DNA of 64,000 nt from positions 1 through 64,000 of IMG/VR virus record IMGVR_UViG_3300042892_002240. One strand, written 5' to 3'. Both the position numbers and the translations under genes were made by a program. Below the pieces are notes generated by a model, which was not told the DNA's origin, searched no databases, and worked only from the letters and a program-made list of their open reading frames with translations. Origin of the DNA: a virus. Of this stretch, positions 8,863 to 17,965 are shown piece after piece (position 1 is the stretch's first letter; each line of letters opens with the position of its first letter).

Positions 8863-9702
8863 TTGGCTCGCAAAAAGTTAAATTTACAAGACTCACTAAA
8901 AGACATTATTAAAAGACAACAAGAAGCACAAGAAGCTTTTGAAGGTAAAAGCAATAGGCGTGAACAGCTTTTTCGGTCTGATGAAGAACGTGAAGAAGAC
9001 GAAGCACGTATAGCATCAGGTGATTTTTATAGCTGGGGAAAAGACGAAACAGAGGAATCTGAAGAATCTGAAGAATCTGAGGAGCCTGAAGCAACAAGTG
9101 CCCCCATCCTCCCCCCACCTGAGTTAATTTACCCAATTACTCAATCTTCAAAGTTTGGAGCAGCATCTAGATACGATCTTACAATCACTAGAAAAGATAA
9201 GTATTCTGACTACCATGGGCAAGCTGCGTCAAAACAATCAACACGTGTAGCGGCAGCCCAGTGGATTCCAACATTTGACATTGACCTGGATGAACAGGGA
9301 AACCAAACATACAGCGGTTTTGGTGACATTTTAATTGGATTTGCAAGACCATCAAGGGCGCAAAGTTCAGGGTATGGAGCCCTCTACTATTGGGTGGGTC
9401 AAAACGAGGCTATTTGGGAAAACTTTAAAACAGCAGAATCTTTTGGTAAACAAGTAGAAGTTTTGGGTGATGGGGAACAGTTTGACCCAAGGCGTATTAC
9501 AGTGTACACAGAAGAACACTCAGCACATGATGAAATGGATGAGGGTGCTGAAGACACTGTTAGATGGATTTGGACTATCGGTTTTACCACCAATCGAGAT
9601 GCTGCAGAATTTGAAGCACTTAAGGCTGCACGTAAGGCTGAGGTTGCAGCACGAGCGGCAGAAAGAGCAAGAACTACAAAGGGTAAAAAAACTACCGAGT
9701 AG
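8863..9702 (+). CDS. Hypothetical protein with acidic repeat
   Basis: A 279-residue protein of unknown function. Residues 1-75 are charged and helical with an acidic run (TEESEESEESEEPEA). Residues of about 85-240 look folded; the segment GALYYWVGQNEAIWENFKTA faintly resembles KTSC domains, at low confidence. The C-terminus is Ala/Arg/Lys-rich and probably helical and basic. TTG start with AAGGAA upstream. It ends the fibre and lysis block just before the terminase block. Confidence 0.6.
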   Translation: MARKKLNLQDSLKDIIKRQQEAQEAFEGKSNRREQLFRSDEEREEDEARIASGDFYSWGKDETEESEESEESEEPEATSAPILPPPELIYPITQSSKFGAASRYDLTITRKDKYSDYHGQAASKQSTRVAAAQWIPTFDIDLDEQGNQTYSGFGDILIGFARPSRAQSSGYGALYYWVGQNEAIWENFKTAESFGKQVEVLGDGEQFDPRRITVYTEEHSAHDEMDEGAEDTVRWIWTIGFTTNRDAAEFEALKAARKAEVAARAAERARTTKGKKTTE

Positions 9703-9716
9703 TATACTAACCAACT

Positions 9717-9983
9717 ATGAATAATTTGTACACAATTGGGCCGTTGTATTGGATTACCAGAGACACCGGAACTTACCAAGACAGAATCCTAGCAATCGGC
9801 TTTATGCGCCAAACTTCAGCACCCTGGAGAGTGGGTAGAGGGTTACATATACGCTTTGGAAAATACAGTTTTCAAGTTGGCTTGAGTAAAAAGTCAAGTA
9901 AAACAGATGACACCGAAGGCTTACTGTATGCTATGCAAGGTCGCGTGTTAGATGCATCTGTTGCAGAAATAGGAGAATGGTAA
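9717..9983 (+). CDS. Hypothetical protein
   Basis: An 88-residue basic protein with several aromatic residues (LYWITRDTGTYQDRILAIGF) and no recognised family. It lies between the acidic-repeat protein and the terminase genes, and its stop overlaps the next start by one base (TAATG). No clear Shine-Dalgarno; a TATACT box at 9706-9711 could be a minus-10 element, which would make the transcript nearly leaderless. Confidence 0.5.
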   Translation: MNNLYTIGPLYWITRDTGTYQDRILAIGFMRQTSAPWRVGRGLHIRFGKYSFQVGLSKKSSKTDDTEGLLYAMQGRVLDASVAEIGEW

Positions 9984-10210
9984 TGAAACTGTTTATGCGT
10001 TCAAAGTATGACACTCCAAAACCCCCCGCAATTCCCCGATTGGCAAAGCTTGATGTGTCTGAACTTTCTAATTGGTTTAACACAACTTTAATGGGCCTGG
10101 GTATGTCTTTTGACAAATGGAAACACCATGATGCTCCTGATGAAGTATCAATACACCTTGAAACACTGGTCCAATTGTGGTCAGAGATAAAATCTAGAAG
10201 TGAAAAGTAA
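9983..10210 (+). CDS. Hypothetical protein upstream of terminase
   Basis: A 75-residue protein, MKLFMRSKYDTPKPP onward. ATG 9983 is chosen because AGGAG at 9971-9975 is seven bases away; an ATG at 9977 in the same frame is too close. The C-terminal helix (VSIHLETLVQLWSEIKSRSEK) is amphipathic. Its small size and place immediately before the large terminase are compatible with a terminase small subunit or accessory, but no DNA-binding motif is visible. Confidence 0.5.
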   Translation: MKLFMRSKYDTPKPPAIPRLAKLDVSELSNWFNTTLMGLGMSFDKWKHHDAPDEVSIHLETLVQLWSEIKSRSEK

Positions 10211-11799
10211 TGGTAGATGAAGAATACGATCAACCTTCTGAACAAGAGATATCTGACCAAGGTGAAGAATTTTTAGACGAGTCTAACGACCTTGATGAAA
10301 CTTCAGCTGAATTTATTGACAACCTAGTACTCAAACTAATTCTTTTTACAGAAGAATTTTGTAATATTAAATTGTTCCCGTACCAAATACCTATTGCATA
10401 CAGAATTATTGAGTCAATAGTTATTGGTGACGGCGAAGAAATGACTCTGATTGCTACTCGTCAGTCTGGCAAATCAGAAGTTCTTTCAAACGTTCTTGCC
10501 TCAATGATGGTTATTTTGCCAAAGCTTGCACCGGTGTACCCAACCTGGCTTGGTAAATACGAAAAGGGTTTTTGGTGTGGGGTGTTTGCCCCAGTTGAAG
10601 ATCAAGCAGATACTGTGTTTAGTCGTATTGTAAGTAAACTTACTAGCGATCACGCTCTTGAATTCCTGCTAGATCCTGAAATTGATGACAAGGCCACGTC
10701 TGGGGGAGCCCGCGGTAAAGGCCGTATTATCAGTTTGAAACGTTCTGGCTCACTTTGCCGTATGCAGACTTGTAACCCTAAGGCAAAGATTGAATCAAAA
10801 ACTTACCACTTTGTAATGGTTGACGAAGCTCAAGAAGCTGATGAGTACATGATTGCTAAATCAATCAAGCCAATGCTTGCGTTCAATAACGGAACCATTG
10901 TTCTTACTGGAACAGCAACTAGAAATAAATCGTATTTCTATAAGATGATCCAATACAATAAGCGTAGAGATATCAATGGTAAGCGGAGCCATAGGCAATG
11001 CCATTTTGAATACGATTGGCGAGTTGCGGCAAAGTACAATACTAACTACGCAAAGTTTATTTCTAAAGAAAAAGTGCGCATCAACGAAGACTCAGATGAA
11101 TTTCAGATGTCTTATTGTAACAAATGGATCCTTGAAAAGGGAATGTTTGTTACAGATGATCGGTTAAACAGTCTGTACGACCCGTCAATGAACTTGATTA
11201 AACAATGGTGGAGAACTCCAGTTGTAGTGGGTATTGACGTTGCCAGAACAAATGACTCTACGGTTGTTACTGTGTGTTGGGTTGACTGGGACCACCCTGA
11301 CGGTTTTGGGTTTTACGAACACCGTATCCTTAACTGGTTAGAAATCAATAACACTGAATGGGAACAGCAGTACTTTGAGATTATTGACTTCCTTAGAAAT
11401 TATGATGTATATCGTATTGGTGTAGATTCCCAGGGCGTTGGTGGGGCTGTTGCAGAACGCCTACAGGTCTTACTACCCAACATTGAAGTAACGGGTGTTT
11501 CTTCAGACACCAAAACTCAAAACGAACGTTGGATCCATTTAACAGAACTTATTCAAAGAAACCAGCTAATTATTCCTGGTCATTCAAAAGCTAAAAGGAA
11601 TAAAACTTGGAAAAAGTTTAATCAACAGATGTCCGATTTGGAAAAGGTTTATAGAGGCCCATACCTACTGGCTGCTGCTCCTGATGAAAAGGGAGCATTT
11701 GATGACTACCCAGATTCCCTGGCTATTGCCTGTTCCCTATCAACTTTAGACACTATGCCTATGGTTACCGTGAGTGAATCCCCGTTCTTCGGACGATGA
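10210..11799 (+). CDS. terL: Terminase large subunit
   Basis: A 529-residue packaging motor. The N-terminal ATPase has a Walker A-like ATRQSGKS (residues 82-89) and Walker B FVMVDEAQ (201-207), with a TGTAT motif III. The C-terminal RNase H-like nuclease has acidic residues at GIDVART (D343), GVDSQG (D406) and YPDSLA (D502). The acidic N-terminal 35 residues look disordered. It translocates DNA into proheads and cuts concatemers. It starts at the last base of the preceding stop. The small subunit is not obvious; the two short genes upstream and the HTH protein at 12572 are candidates. Confidence 0.95.
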   Translation: MVDEEYDQPSEQEISDQGEEFLDESNDLDETSAEFIDNLVLKLILFTEEFCNIKLFPYQIPIAYRIIESIVIGDGEEMTLIATRQSGKSEVLSNVLASMMVILPKLAPVYPTWLGKYEKGFWCGVFAPVEDQADTVFSRIVSKLTSDHALEFLLDPEIDDKATSGGARGKGRIISLKRSGSLCRMQTCNPKAKIESKTYHFVMVDEAQEADEYMIAKSIKPMLAFNNGTIVLTGTATRNKSYFYKMIQYNKRRDINGKRSHRQCHFEYDWRVAAKYNTNYAKFISKEKVRINEDSDEFQMSYCNKWILEKGMFVTDDRLNSLYDPSMNLIKQWWRTPVVVGIDVARTNDSTVVTVCWVDWDHPDGFGFYEHRILNWLEINNTEWEQQYFEIIDFLRNYDVYRIGVDSQGVGGAVAERLQVLLPNIEVTGVSSDTKTQNERWIHLTELIQRNQLIIPGHSKAKRNKTWKKFNQQMSDLEKVYRGPYLLAAAPDEKGAFDDYPDSLAIACSLSTLDTMPMVTVSESPFFGR

Positions 11800-11825
11800 C
11801 CAAAAAAGATGCTAATCTGTACATA
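11797..11825 (+). promoter_or_regulatory. Possible promoter before 11856 gene
   Basis: A TGACCA/TACATA pair with 17 bases between, followed by a strong Shine-Dalgarno (AGGAGG at 11842-11847). The 56-base gap after terL is unusually long for this genome. Box matches are partial, so this is a weak inference. Confidence 0.3.
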
Positions 11826-11855
11826 TACCCCCGGTTCCTTTAGGAGGATCTAAAA

Positions 11856-12257
11856 ATGGCAGTATCTCCAAACCCCATGTTCCCCGAAGCCCAGCAGAAT
11901 GTTTTTGAACGTTCAATGGCACCCAGTATTCCTGGCAATCGTGGCCCTCTTCGTTTTGAAGAAGGCATTGCTACAGACACTGACGTTCCTAACGACTTTG
12001 GTATTGGTGCTTACGAAGACACGGCTCCGTCGCCTATGCGTCAGAACCACAACAACCCTGAGATGTTTTACAAGTATCCGGAAGAGACCTTGCGTGAGCG
12101 TGCTCACGTAGGTTCAGCTACCTGGATTGAAGCACCCGCAATGCTCAGTGACTTTGTTCAAGGTTCCATGTCAGGTGAAGGCATGCCCGTTTGGGAATAT
12201 GCTTATAATTCGGGTGGTCGTGCGAATCGCCCGAATCCGACTGTCGTTTACGACTGA
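11856..12257 (+). CDS. Hypothetical protein, probably structural
   Basis: A 133-residue protein rich in Pro, Asn and Gly (MAVSPNPMFPEAQ, RPNPTVVYD), largely without predicted long helices and probably extended or disordered. It has the strongest ribosome-binding site in the area (TTTAGGAGGATC) and its own terminator directly after it, which suggests high-level expression as expected for a virion component or assembly factor. The composition resembles the small proteins encoded at 56.9-59.3 kb. No family recognised. Confidence 0.6.
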   Translation: MAVSPNPMFPEAQQNVFERSMAPSIPGNRGPLRFEEGIATDTDVPNDFGIGAYEDTAPSPMRQNHNNPEMFYKYPEETLRERAHVGSATWIEAPAMLSDFVQGSMSGEGMPVWEYAYNSGGRANRPNPTVVYD

Positions 12258-12279
12258 TTGTTGTCCCCGACAGGGAATA

Positions 12280-12316
12280 AAAGGACGGAGCCTTAAGAAA
12301 GCTCCGTCCTTTTTGC
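12280..12316 (+). terminator. Rho-independent terminator
   Basis: Perfect 11-base stem (AAGGACGGAGC / GCTCCGTCCTT) with a 9-base loop, followed by a run of Ts. It closes the transcript containing terL and the 11856 gene. Confidence 0.9.
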
Positions 12317-12337
12317 ATTTTGTAATCTAAGGTTCTT

Positions 12338-12345
12338 GATAGAGT
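12338..12345 (+). promoter_or_regulatory. Possible extended minus-10 promoter
   Basis: TTGATAGAGT just after the terminator, with a TGn extended minus-10 shape and TANNNT hexamer. A similar TTGATAGAGC...CTAC lies before 52236, and CTGATAGAAT before 57522. No good minus-35 box at normal spacing. It would drive the 12377 operon. Confidence 0.35.
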
Positions 12346-12376
12346 GACTACTCCCCCCCTAGTGCATGGAGTGTCT

Positions 12377-12547
12377 ATGAACCGTCAAGATCTGTCAATG
12401 ATCGCCCATTTTCTTTCAAGAGTGTCTGTACGCGGATACCAGGAAGAAGCTGAACTGCTTGATTTAATTAATAAAGTTTATAAGCAAATCAATAATTCCA
12501 ACACAAGCACGATTACATATAGTAAGGTGGGCGACAAGGTTGCATAA
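12377..12547 (+). CDS. Small hypothetical protein
   Basis: A 56-residue protein (MNRQDLSMIAHFLSRVSV...), mainly helical. The ATG at 12377 has GGAG five bases upstream; an earlier in-frame GTG at 12344 lacks a ribosome-binding site. First gene after the terminator, leading the HTH, phosphoesterase and portal group. Confidence 0.5.
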   Translation: MNRQDLSMIAHFLSRVSVRGYQEEAELLDLINKVYKQINNSNTSTITYSKVGDKVA

Positions 12548-12571
12548 ACCCAATCACACAAGGAGCACAAT

Positions 12572-12847
12572 ATGGAGCAGGTATCAAACCTGGTCAGTGA
12601 TCTTCTAGAGAGAAACTTAGTATCGGTTCGTAATGATTGTGGTTTTTCAAGACTACGAACGCGTATGCAAGAAGTTGAACTAGAGGCACTAGACCGAGCA
12701 GTAGAACTTATTAAACTTGATAATGGATCCGGTAAAGCCAAAGTGTATTCATGCCAGTGGCTTACTGAGGTACTTAACAAGCACGGTTACAAAATAAGTT
12801 CAAGCACAATATCTCGTCATCTATCAGGAAGGTGCGGTTGTGAGTGA
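12572..12847 (+). CDS. Small helix-turn-helix DNA-binding protein
   Basis: A 91-residue protein. The C-terminal half (VYSCQWLTEVLNKHGYKISSSTISRHLSGRCGC) reads as a helix-turn-helix: KISSSTISRHL is a plausible recognition helix, as in many short actinophage regulators and terminase small subunits. It overlaps the phosphoesterase gene by 8 bases. AAGGAG upstream of the ATG. It could be the missing small terminase subunit or a regulator; sequence alone does not decide. Confidence 0.6.
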   Translation: MEQVSNLVSDLLERNLVSVRNDCGFSRLRTRMQEVELEALDRAVELIKLDNGSGKAKVYSCQWLTEVLNKHGYKISSSTISRHLSGRCGCE

Positions 12848-13973
12848 ACTATCAAATGACCTCAATAACAACTATTCATTAGGAAAAATTGCTGAATTAC
12901 TAAAGCGCAATGACATTGATCTTGCTGAAGTAGGTTCAGTAAAGAGGGTGTCTGTATACCAGTCGTTAACAAAGAACGAAGAAGGTCATGCAGAAATTCA
13001 TGACTTGTTTGGTATCCAGTTTAGTCCTGCATGGGAATCTGGTCCAGCGTGGCCAGTAGTTCAACCAGGTCCTTCTGTAAAAATCCCAGCAATTAAAGCA
13101 AAAGCTGAAAAGATCTCAGATCATCAAATTTGCGTAGTTTTACCAGATATGCAAATTGGTTATTTCCGTGCCTTAAACGGTGAATTAGAGGCCACCCATG
13201 ATGAAGCAGCAATGGACATTGCTTTGTCTATTACTAAGAGCCTTAACCCAGATTTGGTTGTAATGGTTGGGGACAACCTTGACTTCCCTGAGTTTGGTAA
13301 ATACAGACTTAGTAGTGCTTACGCCCTAACAACTCAAGCCTCTATTGATAGAGCTACAACGTTGTGCGCTCAAGTAAGGGCAGCGGCACCTAACGCTAAG
13401 ATTATTTGGCTTGCAGGAAACCACGAAGAAAGATTGGTGAATTTTGTTCTTGATAACGCGAAAGCTGCTTTTGGTATCCGTAAAGGCAATACGCCTGAGT
13501 CCTGGCCTGTTCTTAGCATTCCTTATCTCTGTCGTTTCGACGATTACGGGGTTACTTACATACCTGGCTATCCGGCTGGACAATTCTGGGTCAACGAACG
13601 CCTCCGCATCATCCACGGCACAAAAGTACGGAGTAACGGGTCGACAGCGCACGCGTACCTCGGTAGCGAAAAAACCTCTGTCCTTTACGGGCACATCCAC
13701 AGGCGTGAATGGGCTGAGCGGTCCCGTGAAGATTGGGATGGTGCAAAGACCATCATGGCCGCATCCCCTGGTACGTTGGCCAGATGCGACGGGGCCGTCC
13801 CATCTACCAAAGGATCCATCGACCTGGACGGTAGACCTATGACCATTGTGGAAGATTGGCAACAAGGTATTGGTGTTGTTACTTTCCAACCTGGAGATGG
13901 ACCATTCTGGTATGAACAAGTTCCTTTCCATAACAGATCCGCTATGTACAGAGGTAAGTTGTACACTTCGTAA
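12840..13973 (+). CDS. Calcineurin-like metallophosphoesterase
   Basis: A 377-residue protein with the metal-binding motifs of the calcineurin-like family in order: DMQ (D103), GDNLD (144-148), GNHE (193-196), HG (259-260) and GHIH (284-287). The first 95 residues are a separate, probably helical N-terminal extension. It hydrolyses phosphomonoester or diester bonds; the substrate is unknown. GTG start behind AAGGTGCGG. The C-terminal half (about 13530-13850) is noticeably richer in GC than the rest of the gene. The gene lies between terminase and portal, an uncommon but known position for such enzymes in actinophages. Confidence 0.85.
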   Translation: MSELSNDLNNNYSLGKIAELLKRNDIDLAEVGSVKRVSVYQSLTKNEEGHAEIHDLFGIQFSPAWESGPAWPVVQPGPSVKIPAIKAKAEKISDHQICVVLPDMQIGYFRALNGELEATHDEAAMDIALSITKSLNPDLVVMVGDNLDFPEFGKYRLSSAYALTTQASIDRATTLCAQVRAAAPNAKIIWLAGNHEERLVNFVLDNAKAAFGIRKGNTPESWPVLSIPYLCRFDDYGVTYIPGYPAGQFWVNERLRIIHGTKVRSNGSTAHAYLGSEKTSVLYGHIHRREWAERSREDWDGAKTIMAASPGTLARCDGAVPSTKGSIDLDGRPMTIVEDWQQGIGVVTFQPGDGPFWYEQVPFHNRSAMYRGKLYTS

Positions 13974-13989
13974 GAAGTATGATTGTTGT

Positions 13990-14292
13990 ATGACTTACCC
14001 ATACAAACTTGCCATTATTGAATGGATTGACGCATTTGATGGTGATGAAACATGGGTATACAAAGACGAATATGACTTTAATCCAGTACTTCCAACCACT
14101 GTTGGTTGGATTCTTGAAGACTTACAAGAAGGGTATGTGTCTTTGGTTTCTACATTCTGTCAGTTTAAAAACAAAGCTGATTTGTATAGCAACATGATGC
14201 ACGTACCTTCTGGCATGGTTAAATCGTTAACTTACATTGATATACCTGCTAATATTAAGAAACCCAAAAGACTTAACAAGTCAGGATTTTAA
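13990..14292 (+). CDS. Hypothetical protein
   Basis: A 100-residue protein (MTYPYKLAIIEWIDAFDGD...) with an N-terminal beta-hairpin-like part and a basic C-terminus (IKKPKRLNKSGF). The pattern IEWIDAF...W resembles short conserved phage proteins of unknown function, but I cannot name a family. The upstream open frame runs into the phosphoesterase, and ATG 13990 is the first start after that gene ends. The stop overlaps the portal start by one base. Confidence 0.6.
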   Translation: MTYPYKLAIIEWIDAFDGDETWVYKDEYDFNPVLPTTVGWILEDLQEGYVSLVSTFCQFKNKADLYSNMMHVPSGMVKSLTYIDIPANIKKPKRLNKSGF

Positions 14293-15983
14293 TGCCCGTT
14301 GATTTCTGGTCACCAAGTTATCGTGCTTCGTCTAGCGACTTAACTGTCGCTATCTCTCCTCTTGGCCTGGTTGAGCTTGCTGACGAAGAGTTTGAAGTAC
14401 ACGGCCCACGTCTTAACCGTTACAGCGCATGCTGGGCTTGGTACCTTGGTCACCACTGGTCGTACCGTCGTGAGATGGGTGAGCAAAACATCACCCTTAA
14501 CTACGTACGTACTATGTCGGACTACATCACAAACTTCTGTTTTGGCAAAAGCGTTCAATGGCGGGTTCCTCCTCAAAACGGAGCAATTGTTCCACACCTA
14601 TTGCATAAGGTTTGGGAAGAAGACAACTCAAAACATTACGTCCTTTGGGAAATGGGCCAGCTTGCCAGTGTTACTGGTGACTGCTTTGTTAAGGTTGCTT
14701 ACGAAGAACCGTATGAAGACAGCCTAGGTATCTATCATTCAGGTCGCGTGCGAGTTATCCCAATTAACCCAGCACACTGTTTTCCTGAGTACCACCCTCA
14801 CGACCGTGACCGTCTTTTGCGTTTTAAACTTAAGTACCGCTTTTGGGGAACTTCTTCTGAAGGTACTCGCCAGGTCTACACCTTTACTGAAATCCTTACA
14901 GATGACACAGTTGAGCAGTACATTAACGACGAGTTAATTGACCAATACCCTAATCCTATTGGTGTTATTCCGATTGTTCACATTCCTAATATGACTATCT
15001 CGTCATCACCTTGGGGACAGTCAGACATCTGGGACATCATTCCGCTTAACCGTGAATTGAACGAAAAAATGACCGAAGTATCGGACATCATTAACTATCA
15101 CGCTGCTCCTGTAACAATCATTACCGGTGCTAAGGCAAGCCAATTGGAACGTGGACCCAAGAAAGTTTGGGCTGGTCTTCCTAAAGAAGCCAATGTATTT
15201 AACCTTGAATCCAGCGGAAACATGGCTGGGGCTTTGGAATACATTACGTTTATTAAGCGTTCTATGCATGAAATTACTGGTGTACCTGAAACAGCACTTG
15301 GGCAGTTCCAGCCAGTGTCTAATACATCAGGCGTAGCTTTGGCTATTCAATACCAGCCAATGATGAACCGTTTCCATATGAAACGTATTCACTTTACAAA
15401 AGGCCTTGAAAAGATTAATGAAGTTATTATTCGTACAGTTGCTGTATTTGAACCAGAATTGCTTGTGTATGATCCTTCAAAATCTGAGCAACCAGAACCA
15501 GACCAATTAACTCAACTAGACCCAGCAGATCCACTTACCTATAGAACTACTGTTCATTGGCCTGAGCCGCTTCCTGTTGATGTTCTTATCAAGCTTAACG
15601 AAGCTCAAGCCAAAATGGCAATGGGTCTTGAATCCAAAGAAGGAGCAATGCGCCTTCTTGGTGAAGAATTCCCAAGAGAGAAGCTTGCTGAAATCTTTGA
15701 AGAATTGCGAGATGATGCACTTGAGCAGGGAGCACTAGACATGCTTCGTGCACAAATAAATCAAGCTGTAATGCTTGCAACCGGATTGTTACCCGGACCT
15801 AATGGCAGCAGCACTCCTGCTCCAGATGGTAATGTAACAAGCGCAGGAGAACCTCAAGAACAGCAAGGCCCCTTACCGGGCACTGCTGCAACCGGTGGTC
15901 CTGCAGATGTTATGATTAACAATATAGTTGCAAAGGCATATGGAGCTAGGCTCGCCCAGCGTCGTGTGCCAGACGAAGAATAA
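14292..15983 (+). CDS. Portal protein
   Basis: A 563-residue portal of the SPP1 gp6-like type. It shows the usual N-terminal wing (YLGHHWSYRRE, NYVRTMSDYITNFCFGKSV), the conserved core (IPIVHIPNM, GQSDIWDIIPLNRELNE), and the stem and clip helices (FIKRSMHEITGVPETALGQ, SNTSGVALAIQYQPM). A Pro/Gly-rich tail follows residue 490. Twelve copies form the DNA entry ring and dock terminase. Directly followed by the scaffold and capsid genes. The downstream 52 bases contain only an AT-rich leader with AGGAG. Confidence 0.93.
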   Translation: MPVDFWSPSYRASSSDLTVAISPLGLVELADEEFEVHGPRLNRYSACWAWYLGHHWSYRREMGEQNITLNYVRTMSDYITNFCFGKSVQWRVPPQNGAIVPHLLHKVWEEDNSKHYVLWEMGQLASVTGDCFVKVAYEEPYEDSLGIYHSGRVRVIPINPAHCFPEYHPHDRDRLLRFKLKYRFWGTSSEGTRQVYTFTEILTDDTVEQYINDELIDQYPNPIGVIPIVHIPNMTISSSPWGQSDIWDIIPLNRELNEKMTEVSDIINYHAAPVTIITGAKASQLERGPKKVWAGLPKEANVFNLESSGNMAGALEYITFIKRSMHEITGVPETALGQFQPVSNTSGVALAIQYQPMMNRFHMKRIHFTKGLEKINEVIIRTVAVFEPELLVYDPSKSEQPEPDQLTQLDPADPLTYRTTVHWPEPLPVDVLIKLNEAQAKMAMGLESKEGAMRLLGEEFPREKLAEIFEELRDDALEQGALDMLRAQINQAVMLATGLLPGPNGSSTPAPDGNVTSAGEPQEQQGPLPGTAATGGPADVMINNIVAKAYGARLAQRRVPDEE

Positions 15984-16035
15984 TCTGTTTTTATAAATTT
16001 GAGAAAAGATAAGCCCAACCAATAGGAGTCCAGCA

Positions 16036-16815
16036 ATGTCAATGCAAGCCAATGAAGACGGTATCCAAGTTCCTGTAGATGAGGCCCCGGCCCCTGTACA
16101 GAGCCCACGACCCGAAGAGAAATACTTTTCTGAAGAAGAAGTCCAGAAGATTCGTCAGCAAGAAAAGGGCAAGATGTACAAGCGTCTAGAAGATGCCGAT
16201 ACGCGTGTTAAGACCATGGAAGAACAACTTTCAGTTTTGAGTCGTGAGCGTGAATCAGCTATTAAAGATGCCGAAACTCGTGCTCGCAAAGAAGCTGAAT
16301 TGCTTCGTCAGCGAGAAGTTGAGGAAATGTCTGCCAAGGATCTTCTTCTAAAAAGAGAAGATGAATTCAACCAACGAATTAATCAGGTGGAAGAAGAGTG
16401 GGGTCAGAAGTTTTCTGATCTTGAAAAGCAGCGCCAAGCGCAAGACGCTATGCTCGAAAAAGAGCGTCAAATGCAACAGCTTGAGTCCTACCGTCAGCGG
16501 AGAATCCAAGCCGAGCAAGAAAATATTATTCCAGAACTGATTGACTTGGTAACTGGTAATAGTGAAGAAGATATCGAGAATAGCATTAAAGTACTTCGTG
16601 AACGGAGTAGTGCTATAATTGAAGCAATCCAGAGAACGAGTCAGCCAGCTCGTCCTAGGGGATCGCAGGTAACTGCGCCCCCAACTGGGCCAATGGATAA
16701 CCAACAGGAATACCAGACGTTAAGTGCGGAAGACATCCGTAACATGCCGATGGATCAATATGTCAAGATGCGTGACCGGCTATTACAGGCTCGATCCCCC
16801 CGGGGTCGTTTCTAA
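16036..16815 (+). CDS. Capsid scaffolding protein
   Basis: A 259-residue, highly charged helical protein with long coiled-coil stretches from about residue 45 to 165, rich in Glu, Arg, Lys and Gln. The C-terminal portion is basic (MRDRLLQARSPRGRF), as in scaffolds that contact the capsid shell. It lies between portal and major capsid protein. It would guide prohead assembly and then be expelled or cleaved; no protease was recognised nearby. ATG behind AATAGGAG. Confidence 0.8.
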   Translation: MSMQANEDGIQVPVDEAPAPVQSPRPEEKYFSEEEVQKIRQQEKGKMYKRLEDADTRVKTMEEQLSVLSRERESAIKDAETRARKEAELLRQREVEEMSAKDLLLKREDEFNQRINQVEEEWGQKFSDLEKQRQAQDAMLEKERQMQQLESYRQRRIQAEQENIIPELIDLVTGNSEEDIENSIKVLRERSSAIIEAIQRTSQPARPRGSQVTAPPTGPMDNQQEYQTLSAEDIRNMPMDQYVKMRDRLLQARSPRGRF

Positions 16816-16856
16816 TTTAACTAAACCAACAACCCTATCCATCGGAGGATATTAAT

Positions 16857-17945
16857 ATGGCATTACCCGCCCCACAAGGAGGTGCGATTACCGGAGCAGG
16901 TCTTGGTTCAATTACCACGACCGGTTACTCCAGTGACGCAACCCTTTCACCCGCAATCCAGCAAATTTGGTCCAAGGAAATCTTGTTCCAGGCTATGCCG
17001 GTTCTTCGCTTTGAACAGTTCGCTGTTAAGAAGACCGAGCTTGGCGTTCAGCCTGGTTTGACCATCAACTTCATGCGTTACACCAACCTTGGAGTTAACG
17101 AAACCACAGGAGCTACCTTGTCAGAAGGTGTGCGTATGGAGCCGGTTGCCCTTTCGGCCAGCCAGATCCAGATCACAGTGACTGAACACGGTCAGGCTGT
17201 CGCCGTTACCGAATTGTTGCTTAACGCAGCATTTGATGACGTCATGGCTTCGTCTTCACGTTTGCTCGGTCGCCACATGGCACAGAGCATGGACATCCAG
17301 GCCCGTAACACCCTCTACGCAAACGGTGTTCCGTTCGCTGGTGGTTCAGCAGTAGCCCCGAACGTTGTCTTTGGTCGCAAGACCTTGGGTTCAACCCGTG
17401 GCTCAATTGCTCCGTACGACGCTGGTGTTTTGGGAAGCGCAAGCTCACCCGGCTACCTCAGCCCCGCATCAATCAAGGACGCAGTTGAAGTCCTTGCTGG
17501 TCAGAACATCCCTCGTTTGGGCGACACCTACGTGTGTTTCGTCCACCCGTCGCAGAGCCGCTCGCTCCGTGACTGGCCGGAATTCATTGAAGTCACGAAG
17601 TACGCCGCTCCCGGCAACTTCATGCTTGGTGAAATCGGTCGTTTGTACGACGTAGTGTTCATTGAAACCACACAGGTCAAGCAGGGTCTCACGATCCCGG
17701 CTGACTTGGACTCAGTGACCGCAGGCGCTCAGGCTCCTGACGCGTCGTCATTCAGCGCAATTATGATCGGTGACAACTCATTCGGTCATGCTATTGCCCT
17801 CCCAGTTGAACTCCGTGACGGCGGTGTCATTGACTTCGGTCGTGAGCACGGCTTGGCATGGTATGCAATTTGGGGCTTTGGTGTTATCACGCACGAATCG
17901 CGTGTGATTATCAACACCAAGGGTGGAGCAATTGGCTCAACCTGA
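16857..17945 (+). CDS. Major capsid protein (N4 gp56-like)
   Basis: A 362-residue capsid protein with HK97-type fold features; QIWSKEILFQAMPVLRFEQF, TEHGQAVAVTELLLNAA and the VIDFGREHGLAWYAIWGFGV end fit the N4 gp56 major capsid family. Start ATG behind TCGGAGG. The gene uses C- and G-ending codons far more than its neighbours, which is common for the most highly expressed phage gene. A strong terminator follows within 60 bases. Confidence 0.9.
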   Translation: MALPAPQGGAITGAGLGSITTTGYSSDATLSPAIQQIWSKEILFQAMPVLRFEQFAVKKTELGVQPGLTINFMRYTNLGVNETTGATLSEGVRMEPVALSASQIQITVTEHGQAVAVTELLLNAAFDDVMASSSRLLGRHMAQSMDIQARNTLYANGVPFAGGSAVAPNVVFGRKTLGSTRGSIAPYDAGVLGSASSPGYLSPASIKDAVEVLAGQNIPRLGDTYVCFVHPSQSRSLRDWPEFIEVTKYAAPGNFMLGEIGRLYDVVFIETTQVKQGLTIPADLDSVTAGAQAPDASSFSAIMIGDNSFGHAIALPVELRDGGVIDFGREHGLAWYAIWGFGVITHESRVIINTKGGAIGST

Positions 17946-17949
17946 GTTG

Positions 17950-17965
17950 ACATCAATAATGATGT
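17950..17965. promoter_or_regulatory. Short dyad after capsid gene
   Basis: Perfect inverted repeat ACATCA-ATAA-TGATGT, just past the capsid stop codon and overlapping a TTGACA box at 17947-17952. It could be an operator, or a small hairpin ahead of the main terminator. Confidence 0.35.
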
